From NCBI RefSeq assembly GCF_022023855.1, contig NZ_CP059452.1, forward strand, positions 117,501 through 181,500: a stretch of DNA of 64,000 nucleotides. Reading direction: 5' to 3'. Origin of the DNA: Azospirillum brasilense (GTDB taxonomy: Bacteria > Pseudomonadota > Alphaproteobacteria > Azospirillales > Azospirillaceae). Below, in pieces: positions 37,567 through 47,034 of this stretch; the stretch's first letter is position 1; each line of letters starts with the position of its first letter. A program made the translations under genes and the position numbers. Under the pieces are notes generated by a model that did no database searches, had not been told where the DNA came from, and was given only the letters and a program-made list of their open reading frames with translations.

Positions 37567-38717
37567 GGCTGCATCTCCATCGCGGCGAGGGCCGCCAGTT
37601 CGCGTTGCCGCCGCTCGGCGTGATGCCGCGCCGCGCCGACGCTTGGGCCGGCGCCGAACACCGTGCAGACCGGCTCGCCGCGCCCGATAGTGACGGGCGC
37701 CGCCGGCCGGTCCGCGGTCCAGGCCGGCCAGCACCGGCCCGCCTCGATGCGGAGGGGCGCATCGGCGTAGAGCACCGCGGCGGCCCGGCATCCCGGCAAG
37801 GCAGGCAGGCGGTCGGGCAGGCGCCTGGCGCAGGCGTCCAGGTGGAGGGCGAGCAGCGACGGCAGCGGCGGACGGTCGAAGACGTCCAGCGTCGCGCCGG
37901 GACGCGGATTGATCTCCAACAGATGAAAGTCCGATCCGGTCACCAGGAAATCGGCGCTGTTCAGCCCGACCAGCTCGAACGCCGCCGCAAGGCGGTTGAT
38001 CATGGCCGGCACGGTCGCGGTCCAGCGCTCCGGACAGCGCCACGGTCCGGCCGCCCCGCCGTAGCGGTAAGGGCTTTCCGGGGTCGGCGCGGTCCACTGC
38101 CGGCTCAGCCCGACGATGACGGCGCGGTCACCGTCCGCGAGGAAGAGGACCGACAGGGCATGACCGGCGACGCGGCGCTGGACGTACCAGCCCGGTTCGG
38201 GCCGCGTCCCCGCCGCGGGGGTGATGTGCGCACCGCCGCTGCCGCCGATCCGTTTCCGCAGAAGGTCACCGGACGATCCGTCCAAGGCTGCCCCGACCGG
38301 AGGGTGGGAGATGCCGAGCCCGTGCAGGATCGCGGCGAAGCGGAGCGGGTCCTTGACACGCGCCACCACCTCGGGCCGGTTGCCCATCACCGGCCGATCC
38401 TCCGCGAGGCGCGCCAGAAGCGCCGGGTCGTCCTCGAAGCCGGCGCCATAGACCAGCGGCAGACCGCGCAGCTCCGCCCGCGCCAGGGCGTCCAGAAGGG
38501 GGGCGAATTCCAGGCGCAGCCCCTCGGCGGGCAGGCGCAGGCAGGGCTCGGCAAGCTGCATGGTGTCCAGATCGGCGAACAGATCGATGGACGCCGGCCG
38601 CCGGCCGGCGCGGCGGGCAGCGGCGGCCAGTGCCCGCGCCGATAGGGCCGCGACGACGATGTTCGGACCTTCCGCCACCGGCTCAGCCGGCGATCTGGCG
38701 GGCGGCGTCGTAGGCAT
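37563..38717 (-). CDS. ATP-grasp domain protein of H4MPT clusters, substrate unknown
   Basis: Up to 384 residues. The ATP-grasp core shows VKDPLRFAAILHGLG, GAHITPAAGTRPEPGWYVQR, SVLFLADGD and LNSADFLVTGSDFHLLEINP (metal-binding E-x-N). It is the third ATP-grasp enzyme in the cluster and presumably ligates an amino acid or glutamate onto a cofactor intermediate; the substrate is not known. A start at 38717 overlaps mtdB by 35 bases; a GTG at 38678, just after the mtdB stop, is an alternative. Confidence 0.78.
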   Translation of the reverse strand: MPTTPPARSPAEPVAEGPNIVVAALSARALAAAARRAGRRPASIDLFADLDTMQLAEPCLRLPAEGLRLEFAPLLDALARAELRGLPLVYGAGFEDDPALLARLAEDRPVMGNRPEVVARVKDPLRFAAILHGLGISHPPVGAALDGSSGDLLRKRIGGSGGAHITPAAGTRPEPGWYVQRRVAGHALSVLFLADGDRAVIVGLSRQWTAPTPESPYRYGGAAGPWRCPERWTATVPAMINRLAAAFELVGLNSADFLVTGSDFHLLEINPRPGATLDVFDRPPLPSLLALHLDACARRLPDRLPALPGCRAAAVLYADAPLRIEAGRCWPAWTADRPAAPVTIGRGEPVCTVFGAGPSVGAARHHAERRQRELAALAAMEMQP

Positions 38718-39579
38718 CGCAGAAATCCAGATACACCGCCGACTTCGCCGCGGCGAGGCGCGTCAGCAGGGCGTGCTGCACCCGGAACTTGACCGCGCCG
38801 ACCGCCAGCGCGCCGACACCGACGCCGCGCCCGCCGGGAAGCGGCGTACCGTTGTCCTTGGGGCCGACCCCTTCGATCCCGGACGGCGGAACCGCGTTGA
38901 TGTCCGCCGCGACCAGCAGGCGGCCCGCCGCGGCGAGGTTGCGCGCCGACAGGATCTGAACGCCGGCCCGCCCGCAGCCGAACACCACCTCGGCATCGCC
39001 GAGCAGCGCTTCCCGAGCCGCGTCGTCGGGCGCGTCGGCGCAGGCAAGCTCCACCCCGAAGCGTCGGCGGAACTCGGCGGCCTTCGGTTCGACGCCCGAC
39101 AGACCGCGGTGACTGACCAGGGTGACGCGGGCGCCAGCGAGGGCCGCGATCACGGCGGCGATTCCGCCGACCACGCCGGTCGCGCCGAACACCTTGAGGG
39201 TCAGCCCCTTGATCCCGTCCGGATGGCTGCGGCGCAGGGCGCGCTCGACGACGGCGACCATGGCGCCGGCCGTCGTGAAGGCGCCCGACGGATCGACCAT
39301 GACCGAGATGGTGAAGGGCGCGAACATGGCCTTGCGGGCGGCGTCCATCATGTCGAGCGCCAGGACCGCGTCGCGCCCACCGATGAACAGCCCGGTGCGC
39401 GCCGCGTTCGCCGGGTCGCGGGAGAACATGGCGTCCTGGGTGATGCCGGTGACCTCTTCCAGCGCGACGCCGGTGTAGGGGAACAGCGGCCCCATGCCGG
39501 CGTCCGCCGCCATGTTGACGTCGAAGGCGCTGACGTGCTTCAGCGGCGTCAGCATGTGCAGAACGTAGGGTGCGGCCAT
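38683..39579 (-). CDS. mtdB: NAD(P)-dependent methylene-H4MPT dehydrogenase MtdB
   Basis: 298 residues. It oxidises methylene-H4MPT to methenyl-H4MPT with NAD or NADP. Features: PYVLHMLTPLKHVSAFDVNM at the start, a Rossmann loop VFGATGVVGGIAAVIA, and DINAVPPSGIEGVGP near the end. The N-terminal LKHVSAFDVNMAADAG is typical of the MtdA/MtdB family; the neighbouring fae, mch and fhc favour MtdB over the folate enzyme MtdA. The start at 39579 is the only good ATG before the conserved region. Confidence 0.94.
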   Translation of the reverse strand: MAAPYVLHMLTPLKHVSAFDVNMAADAGMGPLFPYTGVALEEVTGITQDAMFSRDPANAARTGLFIGGRDAVLALDMMDAARKAMFAPFTISVMVDPSGAFTTAGAMVAVVERALRRSHPDGIKGLTLKVFGATGVVGGIAAVIAALAGARVTLVSHRGLSGVEPKAAEFRRRFGVELACADAPDDAAREALLGDAEVVFGCGRAGVQILSARNLAAAGRLLVAADINAVPPSGIEGVGPKDNGTPLPGGRGVGVGALAVGAVKFRVQHALLTRLAAAKSAVYLDFCDAYDAARQIAG

Positions 39580-39613
39580 GGCGCGCCTCCCGCTTGGCTC
39601 GGGTGTGGAGGGG

Positions 39614-40609
39614 TCAGGAGGCCCGCAGCACCACCCGGTCGGTGGTGGATTCCAGCGTCGCGCCGTCGTTGCGGCCGCGGGCCAGATGGAAGTCCAGCGC
39701 GGTCCCCGCCCAGCGGCGCCGCGCCTCCGCCAGCAGGGCCTCGGCCCGCCGGGCGTCGCCGACGATGGCGAAGCCGGTCGGCCCCCAGGACGTCTGTCCG
39801 ACGCCGGGAATCCCCTCGGCCTCCAGCCACGCCAGCGCGTCGGCCACCAGGGGGCTGGTGAAGCGCCCACCCTGGACCGGGGCGAAATGATCGCCCACCG
39901 TGCGTTGCAGCTCGCCCACCGCCTGCCCGAAGCGGTCGGCATCGCCCTCGATCAGGGCCGGAAGCGCCGCCATGACGATCAGGCGGCAGAGATGTCCGGC
40001 CCGCTCCGCCGGAAAGGGCGGCAGCGCTTTGAAGGCCTGCAGCTCGGCGGTGCCGTGCAAACCCTGGCCGTCGCGGTGCAGGATCAGCAGCACCCGCCAC
40101 GCCTCCGGAAAGGGCAGGCGGGCGACGATGGGCGGCGGTGCGTCGTCCGGCCCGCGGCCGCCGTCGAGGATCACGCCACCCTTCTCGAAGGCGCCAATCC
40201 CGATGCCGGAGCGGGCGCCGCGCTCCAGCTCCGCGGCGAGGCGGCGGACCGTCGAAGGCCGCCCGTGCAGATGCGCGAGCGCGGTGCCGACCGCCAGACC
40301 GAGCTGGGTGCCGGAGCCCAGCCCGACATGCTCGGGAATGGCCTCCTCCACGGTCAGTTCGGCGCGGGCCGGCCAGCGGAAGCGGTCGCAGACCGCCCGC
40401 GCGGCCGTCAGCGCGCGCTCCGCCGACGGGCCGCTCGCGCAGAGGCGGTCGGACGGGCGCGCCCGGAGGGTCGTTGCCATCCCGTCGAGCGTCAGCCCCA
40501 GGCTGCCGAAACGGCGGCCCAGGCCGCCGTTCATGTCGAGAAAACCCAGATGCAATCGCGCGGGCGCCGTGACCCGCAACTCCCTGACTTCATCGACGCC
40601 GAGTGGCAT
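39614..40609 (-). CDS. mptG: beta-ribofuranosylaminobenzene 5'-phosphate synthase-like GHMP protein
   Basis: 331 residues of the RFA-P synthase type: RVTAPARLHLGFLDMNGGLG, EEAIPEHVGLGSGTQLGLAV (GHMP glycine-rich loop) and GVGQTSWGPTGFAIVGD. This enzyme joins 4-aminobenzoate to phosphoribosyl pyrophosphate with loss of CO2, the first committed step of H4MPT synthesis. It is the first gene of the leftward block, divergent from the pterin dehydratase-fhc operon. Confidence 0.9.
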   Translation of the reverse strand: MPLGVDEVRELRVTAPARLHLGFLDMNGGLGRRFGSLGLTLDGMATTLRARPSDRLCASGPSAERALTAARAVCDRFRWPARAELTVEEAIPEHVGLGSGTQLGLAVGTALAHLHGRPSTVRRLAAELERGARSGIGIGAFEKGGVILDGGRGPDDAPPPIVARLPFPEAWRVLLILHRDGQGLHGTAELQAFKALPPFPAERAGHLCRLIVMAALPALIEGDADRFGQAVGELQRTVGDHFAPVQGGRFTSPLVADALAWLEAEGIPGVGQTSWGPTGFAIVGDARRAEALLAEARRRWAGTALDFHLARGRNDGATLESTTDRVVLRAS

Positions 40610-40742
40610 AAGGACCTCACTCGTTTAAGGAAAGTTGCGTCGTTCTTTTGGCTATGATAATCTTGCGTTAAAAAAAGACCCCGATCCAATAGTATATACC
40701 TCTTCGGGGTGAGGACTGTTCGGTCACTTCGGGGAGGAAGAC
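40610..40742. promoter_or_regulatory. divergent control region between mptG and the fhc operon
   Basis: It is AT-richer than its surroundings. TATGATAAT at 40653-40661 is a plausible extended -10 element. ACCCCGA (40678-40684) and TCGGGGT (40704-40710) form an inverted repeat between it and the ATG at 40743. GGGGAGGAAG is the ribosome site of the first plus-strand gene. Confidence 0.5.
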
Positions 40743-41120
40743 ATGACCGCGGTTCAGGAAACCACCTATTCCGATACGGAAATCGCTGAGCGACTGCAGC
40801 AAATATTGCCGCGGTGGCGGTTCGAGGACGGCTGGATCCGGCGGAAGTACAAGACGAACAGTTGGAAGGGTACCCTGATGGTGATCAACGCGGTCGGCCA
40901 TCTGGCGGAGGCGGCGTGGCATCACCCGGACCTCACCGCCTCCTACGCCTGGGTCGAGGTGCGGCTGAAGACCCATTCCGCCAAGGGCATCACCGACAAG
41001 GATTTCGACCTCGCCCGCAAGATCGAGGAGGTCATCCAGTGGCAGCCCGCCCGTGACGGCGGCGCGCTGGAGGGAACGCCCAAGGACGATCCGCGCTTCG
41101 CCTACATCAAGTACGACTGA
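40743..41120 (+). CDS. pterin-4a-carbinolamine dehydratase-like protein
   Basis: 125 residues of the PCD/DcoH fold: IAERLQQILPRWRFEDGWIR and INAVGHLAEAAWHHPDLTAS (the EAxxHHPD active-site motif) and YAWVEVRLKTHSAKGITDKD. Such enzymes dehydrate carbinolamine pterins; in H4MPT clusters the exact pterin substrate is unknown. First gene of the plus-strand operon that continues with fhcB 4 bases later. Confidence 0.92.
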   Translation: MTAVQETTYSDTEIAERLQQILPRWRFEDGWIRRKYKTNSWKGTLMVINAVGHLAEAAWHHPDLTASYAWVEVRLKTHSAKGITDKDFDLARKIEEVIQWQPARDGGALEGTPKDDPRFAYIKYD

Positions 41121-41124
41121 CGGC

Positions 41125-42414
41125 ATGGCGAGCGAGCGACCAATCCCTCATGCCGTCCATCGTGACGTTGTGTGTCCGTTCTGCGGCCTCGGCTGCGACG
41201 ACCTGACCATCGAGGAGGAACCACCCTCGACGCTGACGGTTCGCTCCACCGATTGCCCGGTGGCGCGCGAGGGATACTCCCGAACGACGGCGGCGGAACC
41301 TCCACGCGTCGCGGGCGTCGCGGTGCCGCTGGCGGAGGCGGTGGAGGCCGCGGCCGCGGTGCTGGCGGCGGCGCAGACGCCCCTGGTGGCCGGGCTCGGC
41401 ACCGACGTCGATGGGGCGCGGGCCGCCCTGGCGCTCGCCGAACGGCTGGGCGCGGTGGTCGATCACGCGCTGTCCGACGGGCTGTACCGAAATCTGACGG
41501 TGCTCCAGCGCACGGGCTGGATCGCCACCACCCTGGCCGAGCTGCGCAACCGCTGCGACCTTCTGCTGGTGGCCGGACCGGACCCGGCGGCGCTGCACCC
41601 GCGCCTCTTCGAGCGCTGGGTGGCGCCCGCGCCGGCCCTCCAGACACCGCCATCGCGGGAGATGGTGTTCCTGTGCGGCGAACCTCTGGACAGCACGCGC
41701 GCTGCTCTTTCGGGTCTTCCCGTCACGGTGCTGGCCGGTGATCCTGCGAAGATTGAGGACGCGGCGGCGGCGCTGGCCGCGTCCTTGCCCGATCCGTCCC
41801 GTGCCTCGGGAGCCGCTGGCATCGCGGCCGGCGACATCGCCGCCCTGGCGGAGCGGTTGGTGATGGCCCGCTACGCGGTCGTGGCCTGGGCCGCCGCCGC
41901 CTTCGAGGGGCCGCACGCCGACCTGACGGTGGAGCGGCTGGTCCGCCTCGTGCGCGACGCGAACCGCCACACCCGCTGCGCCGGCCTGCCGCTGGCCGGG
42001 CACGACAATGTGATCGGGGTCAATCAGGTCTGCACATGGCGCTTTGGAGTGCCGCTGCGCATGTCGCTGGCCGGAGGGGCGCCGCTGCACGATCCCCACC
42101 GCTTCGCCTGGGCGCGGTACACGGCCGTGGCGGACGCCGTCGTCTGGGTGTCCGCCTTCCGGCCGGAGGTGCCGGCCTTTCCCACGGGGCAGACCGTCGT
42201 CGCGCTGGCCCCACCGGGAACCGCCTTTGCCGACGAACCGGCGGTGTTCATTCCCGTCGGAACGCCGGGCATCGACCATGCGGCCCACGTCTTCCGCAGC
42301 GACACAGTGGTCGCCCTGCGCGCGCGGGGCCTGATCGACCGTGGCTTGCCGGACACCGCGACCGTGCTGAAAGCCATTGCCGCCGCCCTGCCGCAGGAGG
42401 CCCCCGCATGCTGA
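41125..42414 (+). CDS. fhcB: formyltransferase/hydrolase complex subunit B (FmdB/FwdB homologue)
   Basis: 429 residues. It starts with a Cys-rich CPFCGLGCDDLTIE motif and TDCPVA, like tungsten/molybdenum formylmethanofuran dehydrogenase subunit B. Bacterial FhcB works in a complex that hydrolyses formyl groups to formate and is thought not to be redox-active. Later segments include AGLPLAGHDNVIGVNQVCTW. It overlaps fhcA by 7 bases, so the subunits are translated together. Confidence 0.93.
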   Translation: MASERPIPHAVHRDVVCPFCGLGCDDLTIEEEPPSTLTVRSTDCPVAREGYSRTTAAEPPRVAGVAVPLAEAVEAAAAVLAAAQTPLVAGLGTDVDGARAALALAERLGAVVDHALSDGLYRNLTVLQRTGWIATTLAELRNRCDLLLVAGPDPAALHPRLFERWVAPAPALQTPPSREMVFLCGEPLDSTRAALSGLPVTVLAGDPAKIEDAAAALAASLPDPSRASGAAGIAAGDIAALAERLVMARYAVVAWAAAAFEGPHADLTVERLVRLVRDANRHTRCAGLPLAGHDNVIGVNQVCTWRFGVPLRMSLAGGAPLHDPHRFAWARYTAVADAVVWVSAFRPEVPAFPTGQTVVALAPPGTAFADEPAVFIPVGTPGIDHAAHVFRSDTVVALRARGLIDRGLPDTATVLKAIAAALPQEAPAC

Positions 42415-44057
42415 CGAAACTCGCCGGGGGGCGCATTTACGACCCAGCCAACGGGCGCGACGGCGCGGTGGACGACCTGTTCCTCCAGGACGGGCGGATC
42501 GTCGCCGATCCCGGCCCCGGCGCCGCGCCGGACGAGGTCCACGACCTGTCCGGGCGGGTCGTGATGGCCGGCGCCATCGACATCCACAGCCACATCGCCG
42601 GGGGAAAGGTCAACATCGCGCGTCTGCTGATGGCGGAGGAGCATCGCGCGTCGGCGCAGGAGCCTTGCGGATGCGTCGGCCTCGCCACCCCGTCCACATA
42701 CGCCACCGGCTGCCGCTACGCCCAGATGGGTTACACGGCGGCCTTCGAGCCGGCGATGCTGCCGAGCAACGCCCGCCACGCCCACCTGGAAATGGCGGAC
42801 ATTCCGCTGATCGACACCGGCGGCTATCTGGTGCTGGGCAACGACGACCTGCTGCTGGAACTTCTCGCCTCCGGGGCCGGGGAGGAGGCAGTGGCCGATT
42901 ACGTCGGCTTCATGCTGAACGCCACGCGCAGCCTCGCGGTCAAGGCGGTGAATCCCGGCGGAATCAACGCCTTCAAGTACAACCAGCGCCGCCTCGACGT
43001 GGACGAGAACGGCCCCTTCCACGCCATCACGCCGCGCCGCATCCTCACCGCCCTGGCGGGGGCGGTGCAGCGGCTGGGGATCCCGCACCCGTTGCACCTG
43101 CACGGCTTCAATCTCGGCGTCCCCGGCAATGTCGAGGCGACGCTCGACAGCATCGCGGCGGTCGATGGCCTGCGGCTCCACCTCACCCACGTCCAGTTCC
43201 ACGCCTATGGCGCCGAGGGCGACCGGAAATTCTCCTCCGCCGCCGCGCGCGTGGCCGAGGCGGTCAACCGCCGGCCCAACATCTCGGTGGACGTCGGGCA
43301 GATCATGTTCGGCCAGACGGTGACAGCCTCGGCCGACACCATGGCGCAGATGAACAACGCCGGGCTCGCCCACCCGAAGAAATGGGTGATGATGGACATC
43401 GAATGCGACGCGGGCTGCGGCGTCGTGCCCTTCCGTTACCGCGACAAGGCCTTCGTCAACGCGCTGCAATGGGCGATCGGGCTGGAACTGTTCCTGCTGA
43501 TTGAGGACCCATGGCGCGTCTTCCTCACCACCGACCACCCCAACGGCGCGCCCTTCACCAGCTATCCCGAGCTGATCCGCCTGCTGATGGATCGCGATTA
43601 TCGCCTCGCCCGGATGGCGGAGCTGCACCCGGCGTTGCCGGAGCACACCATCTTGGGATCGCTGACGCGCGAGTATTCGCTGGGCGAGATCGCCGCTATG
43701 ACCCGCGCCGCCCCGGCGCGCATCCTGGGCCTGTCCGACCGTGGCCATCTCGGTCCGGGGGCGGTCGCCGACATCACCGTCTACACCGACCGGCCGGACC
43801 GCCGCGCCATGTTCGAGAAACCGGACCTCGTCTTCAAGGATGGCCGGCTGATCGTCCGCGATGGCGTGGTGGTGGCGTTCCTCCAGGGGCGCACGCATGT
43901 GGTGGAGCCCGCCTACGATCCGACGATCGAGTCCTGGATGGCGCGCCGTTTCGACGAGCGCATGGGCCAGCGGCTGACGCATTTCCGCATCGCGGAGGAG
44001 GAGATCCGCGGCGGCATCGGCCTGATCCGCCACGCGTGTCAGCCCGGATCATTTTGA
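42408..44057 (+). CDS. fhcA: formyltransferase/hydrolase complex subunit A (amidohydrolase)
   Basis: 549 residues of the amidohydrolase fold as in FwdA/FmdA: AGAIDIHSHIAGGKVN (HxH metal ligands), NAFKYNQRRL, PLHLHGFNLGVPGN, LHLTHVQFHAYG and FLTTDHPNGAPFTSYPELIR. It hydrolyses formyl-methanofuran to methanofuran and formate. It sits between fhcB and fhcD, the usual BADC order. Confidence 0.96.
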   Translation: MLTKLAGGRIYDPANGRDGAVDDLFLQDGRIVADPGPGAAPDEVHDLSGRVVMAGAIDIHSHIAGGKVNIARLLMAEEHRASAQEPCGCVGLATPSTYATGCRYAQMGYTAAFEPAMLPSNARHAHLEMADIPLIDTGGYLVLGNDDLLLELLASGAGEEAVADYVGFMLNATRSLAVKAVNPGGINAFKYNQRRLDVDENGPFHAITPRRILTALAGAVQRLGIPHPLHLHGFNLGVPGNVEATLDSIAAVDGLRLHLTHVQFHAYGAEGDRKFSSAAARVAEAVNRRPNISVDVGQIMFGQTVTASADTMAQMNNAGLAHPKKWVMMDIECDAGCGVVPFRYRDKAFVNALQWAIGLELFLLIEDPWRVFLTTDHPNGAPFTSYPELIRLLMDRDYRLARMAELHPALPEHTILGSLTREYSLGEIAAMTRAAPARILGLSDRGHLGPGAVADITVYTDRPDRRAMFEKPDLVFKDGRLIVRDGVVVAFLQGRTHVVEPAYDPTIESWMARRFDERMGQRLTHFRIAEEEIRGGIGLIRHACQPGSF

Positions 44058-44070
44058 TGGGGGCGTTCTG

Positions 44071-44970
44071 ATGCGGCTCAACGGCGTCCACATCGAGGAC
44101 ACCTTCGCCGAGGCCTTCCCCATGCTCGGCACGCGGCTGGTGATCACCGCCGATACGCCGGCCTGGGTGCAGGCGGCGGTGGTCAGCATGACGGGTTTCG
44201 CCACCTCGGTCATCGCCTGCGGCTGCGAGGCGGCACTGGAGCGCGTGTTGCCATCCGATGAAACCCCGGACTCCCGGCCCGGCGCCGCGGTGCTGCTGTT
44301 TGCCATGTCCAGGGCGGAACTGGCGAAGCAGGTGGCGCGCCGCGTCGGGCAGTGTGTCATGACCTGCCCCGGAACGGCCTGCTACGCGGGACTGCGGAAC
44401 GGGCCGACAATCCCGCTCGGCAACGCATTGCGCTATTTCGGCGACGGCTGGCAGATCGCCAAGCGGGTGGGCAGCCGTCGCTATTGGCGCATTCCGGTGA
44501 TGGACGGCGAGTTCCTGTGCGAGGCGGCCACCGCGGCGGTCGACGGCGTCGGCGGCGGCAACTTCATCATCCTGGCGGCGGACCGCCGCGCCGGGCTGGC
44601 GGCGGCGCAGGCTGCGGTCCTGGCGATCCGCGAGGTGCCGGGCGCCATCCTGCCCTTTCCCGGTGGGGTGGTCCGCTCCGGCTCCAAGATCGGCGGCAAG
44701 TACAAGGGCATGATCGCCTCCACCAACACCGCCTTCTGCCCGACGCTTCGGGCGGCGGTGCCGGCGTCTCTGGTGCCGGAGGGGGTGGAGTCCATCCTTG
44801 AACTGGTCATCGACGGCGTGAACGAAGCGGCGGTCGGCGCCGCCATGCGCGCGGGCATCACCGCGGTCGCCGGCCAAGGCGCCACGGGTGGCGTGGTGTC
44901 GGTCACCGCCGGCAACTACGGCGGCAAGCTCGGCCGCTACCAGTTCCGCCTGCACGAGGTGATGGCATGA
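44071..44970 (+). CDS. fhcD: formylmethanofuran:H4MPT formyltransferase (FhcD/Ftr)
   Basis: 299 residues, full length for Ftr. It moves the formyl group from formyl-H4MPT to methanofuran. Features: HIEDTFAEAFPMLGTRLVIT at the start, CVMTCPGTACYAGL, GSKIGGKYKGMIASTNTAFC and a GNYGGKLGRYQFRLHE end. The stop overlaps the start of fhcC (ATGA). Confidence 0.97.
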   Translation: MRLNGVHIEDTFAEAFPMLGTRLVITADTPAWVQAAVVSMTGFATSVIACGCEAALERVLPSDETPDSRPGAAVLLFAMSRAELAKQVARRVGQCVMTCPGTACYAGLRNGPTIPLGNALRYFGDGWQIAKRVGSRRYWRIPVMDGEFLCEAATAAVDGVGGGNFIILAADRRAGLAAAQAAVLAIREVPGAILPFPGGVVRSGSKIGGKYKGMIASTNTAFCPTLRAAVPASLVPEGVESILELVIDGVNEAAVGAAMRAGITAVAGQGATGGVVSVTAGNYGGKLGRYQFRLHEVMA

Positions 44971-45791
44971 GCGGCGTCATCCTCACCACGCGCGATCCTT
45001 CTGGTCCGCCGATCGACATGACTGGCGTCCTGCCCGAACGACTGATTGAGGGCGGGCGGGAGGCGCTGGCCAGGCTGATGCTGGTCCGTGGGCGGGGGCG
45101 TCACCGGTTGGACGCGCTGTTCACGCTGGAGGACGGCGGCCCTCCCGGTACCCTGATCCTGCGTCCCGGCGGCGCGATGCTCGACGGAGTGGGGGCGGGC
45201 ATGACCGCCGGGGATCTCCAGGTCGAGGGGGAGTGCGGCGCCTACGCTGGCAGCGCCATGCGCGGTGGCACGCTGACCGTCGCGGGGAGCTGCGGCGCCT
45301 TCGCTGCCGCCGGGATGGTCGGCGGGTGCCTGCGCGTCGCGGGCGATGCCGGGGACTTCCTGGGGGCGCCGCTGGCCGGTGGCACGCGTGGCATGAGCGG
45401 CGGCTCCGCCGTCGTCATGGGCAACGCCGGGGACCGTGTCGGCGAGCGGATGCGCCGTGGCCTGATCGCCGTCCACGGACGGGTGGGGAGCCTGTGCGGC
45501 GCCCGGATGATCGCTGGGACCATCGTCGTCGGCGCCGGTTGCGGTCCCGATGCGGGGCAGGCCATGCGGCGCGGTTCCATCCTGCTGTCCCAAGCGCCGG
45601 ATGCTGTTCCGTCCGGCTTCGTCGATGGCGGCATGAACGACTGGCTGTTTCTGGACCTGATGCGGAAGGAGCTGATCGATGGCGGGGCTTGGCCCAGTGG
45701 ATTCCCAACCGCCGGAACCCGTGCCCGGCGCCTTATCGGCGACCGGTCGGCTGGAGGAGTTGGAGAGGTGCTTATCCTTTCGACGGCGTAG
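44967..45791 (+). CDS. fhcC: formyltransferase/hydrolase complex subunit C
   Basis: 274 residues with the right-handed beta-helix of glutamate-synthase alpha C-terminal type (GXXG repeats): GECGAYAGSAMRGGTLTVAG, GDAGDFLGAPLAGGTRGMSG and NAGDRVGERMRRGLIAVHG. This fold is shared by FwdC/FmdC. It completes the fhcBADC set and is followed 13 bases later by the PQQ-associated transporter genes, so all may be one transcript. Confidence 0.94.
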   Translation: MSGVILTTRDPSGPPIDMTGVLPERLIEGGREALARLMLVRGRGRHRLDALFTLEDGGPPGTLILRPGGAMLDGVGAGMTAGDLQVEGECGAYAGSAMRGGTLTVAGSCGAFAAAGMVGGCLRVAGDAGDFLGAPLAGGTRGMSGGSAVVMGNAGDRVGERMRRGLIAVHGRVGSLCGARMIAGTIVVGAGCGPDAGQAMRRGSILLSQAPDAVPSGFVDGGMNDWLFLDLMRKELIDGGAWPSGFPTAGTRARRLIGDRSAGGVGEVLILSTA

Positions 45792-45804
45792 CGGGCGCAC
45801 TCCC

Positions 45805-46995
45805 GTGAGCCGGGCCGGCGCCCTTCTGACCATTGCCGCAGCGCTCCTGTTCGGAGCCCCGGCCTGGGGTGCCGATCCGCTGGAGGTCCGCATCGGCTAT
45901 CTGACCCGCGCGGAGGAGCTGCGGATTCCACAGACCTTCCTCGAACCGGTGTCGGAGGACGAGGGCGTCCAGGGCGCCCGCCTCGCCATCGCCGACAACA
46001 ACACGACCGGGCGGTTCCTCAATCAGCGCTTCGATCTGGTCGAGGTGACGGTGCCTGAGGACGGGCGCGTCGAGGACGCCGTGCGCGACCTCGCCGGGCA
46101 GGGCGTGCGCCTGCTCGTCGCCGACCTCAAGGAGGATGCGCTGCTCGCCGCGGCGGCGGCGCCCGAGGCGGGCGACATGCTGATCTTCAACACCCGCGCC
46201 CCGGACGACGACCTGCGCAACGAGCGCTGCCGCGCCAACCTGCTGCACGTGACGCCCAGCCGGCGGATGCAGGCCGACGCGCTGGCCCAGTATCTCGCGT
46301 CCCGGAAATGGATGAACTGGCTGCTGGTGGTCGGGCGGACGCCGCAGGACGCCGCCTACGCCGACGCGGTCCGCGCCGCCGCCAAGCGCTACCGCGCCAA
46401 AATCATCGAGGAGAAGCGTTGGACGTTCGAGGACGCGAACCGCCGCGTCGACACCGGCCACGTCACCGTCCAGTCGGAAATCCTGACCTTCACCCAGGGC
46501 ACCGAGCATGACGTGCTGGTCGTTGCCGACGAGGCGGACGGGTTCGGCGAGTATCTGCTCTATCAGACGTGGCTGCCCCGCCCGGTCGTCGGCACCCATG
46601 GGCTCGTCCCGACGGCGTGGTCGCGCGTGCATGAGCAGTGGGGGGCGACGCAGATCCACAGCCGCTTCGAACGGCAGGCCGGACGCTGGATGCGCCCGCG
46701 CGACTACACCGCCTGGATGGCCGTCCGCGCGGTGGGCGAGGCGGCGACGCGCACCAAGTCCGCCGACCCCGCGGCGCTCGCCGCCTTCGTGCGCGGCCCG
46801 GACTTCACCCTGCCGGCCTTCAAGGGGCAGGGGCTGACCTTCCGCGACTGGGACGGGCAGCTTCGGCAGCCGGTGCTGCTGGCCGGGCCGCGGGTGCTCG
46901 TCTCGGTGTCGCCGCAGCCGGGCTACCTGCACCAGTTCTCGGAACTCGACACGCTCGGCGACGACCGCCCGGAAAGCCGGTGCCGCAACCGCTGA
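45805..46995 (+). CDS. PQQ-associated ABC transporter substrate-binding protein (LutA/PedA-like)
   Basis: 396 residues with a signal peptide (ALLTIAAALLFGAPAWG) and a Leu/Ile/Val-binding-like fold: LEVRIGYLTRAEELRIPQTF, then DDDLRNERCRANLLHVTPS, and GQGLTFRDWDGQLRQPVLLA near the end. It belongs to the TIGR03863 type associated with PQQ-dependent catabolism. Orthologous sets (lut in Methylobacterium, ped in Pseudomonas) are linked to lanthanide handling, which fits a nearby XoxF; the ligand is inferred. The GTG at 45805 places the signal peptide correctly. Confidence 0.86.
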   Translation: MSRAGALLTIAAALLFGAPAWGADPLEVRIGYLTRAEELRIPQTFLEPVSEDEGVQGARLAIADNNTTGRFLNQRFDLVEVTVPEDGRVEDAVRDLAGQGVRLLVADLKEDALLAAAAAPEAGDMLIFNTRAPDDDLRNERCRANLLHVTPSRRMQADALAQYLASRKWMNWLLVVGRTPQDAAYADAVRAAAKRYRAKIIEEKRWTFEDANRRVDTGHVTVQSEILTFTQGTEHDVLVVADEADGFGEYLLYQTWLPRPVVGTHGLVPTAWSRVHEQWGATQIHSRFERQAGRWMRPRDYTAWMAVRAVGEAATRTKSADPAALAAFVRGPDFTLPAFKGQGLTFRDWDGQLRQPVLLAGPRVLVSVSPQPGYLHQFSELDTLGDDRPESRCRNR

Positions 46996-47034
46996 GAAGA
47001 GCCCCGGCAGGGGGCAACCATGGGAGGGAACGTG

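Noticed and set aside
47020-47034. Earlier ATG of the propeller gene as the real start
   Set aside because: The five extra residues fit the signal peptide less well; the ATG at 47035 is preferred, though not proven.
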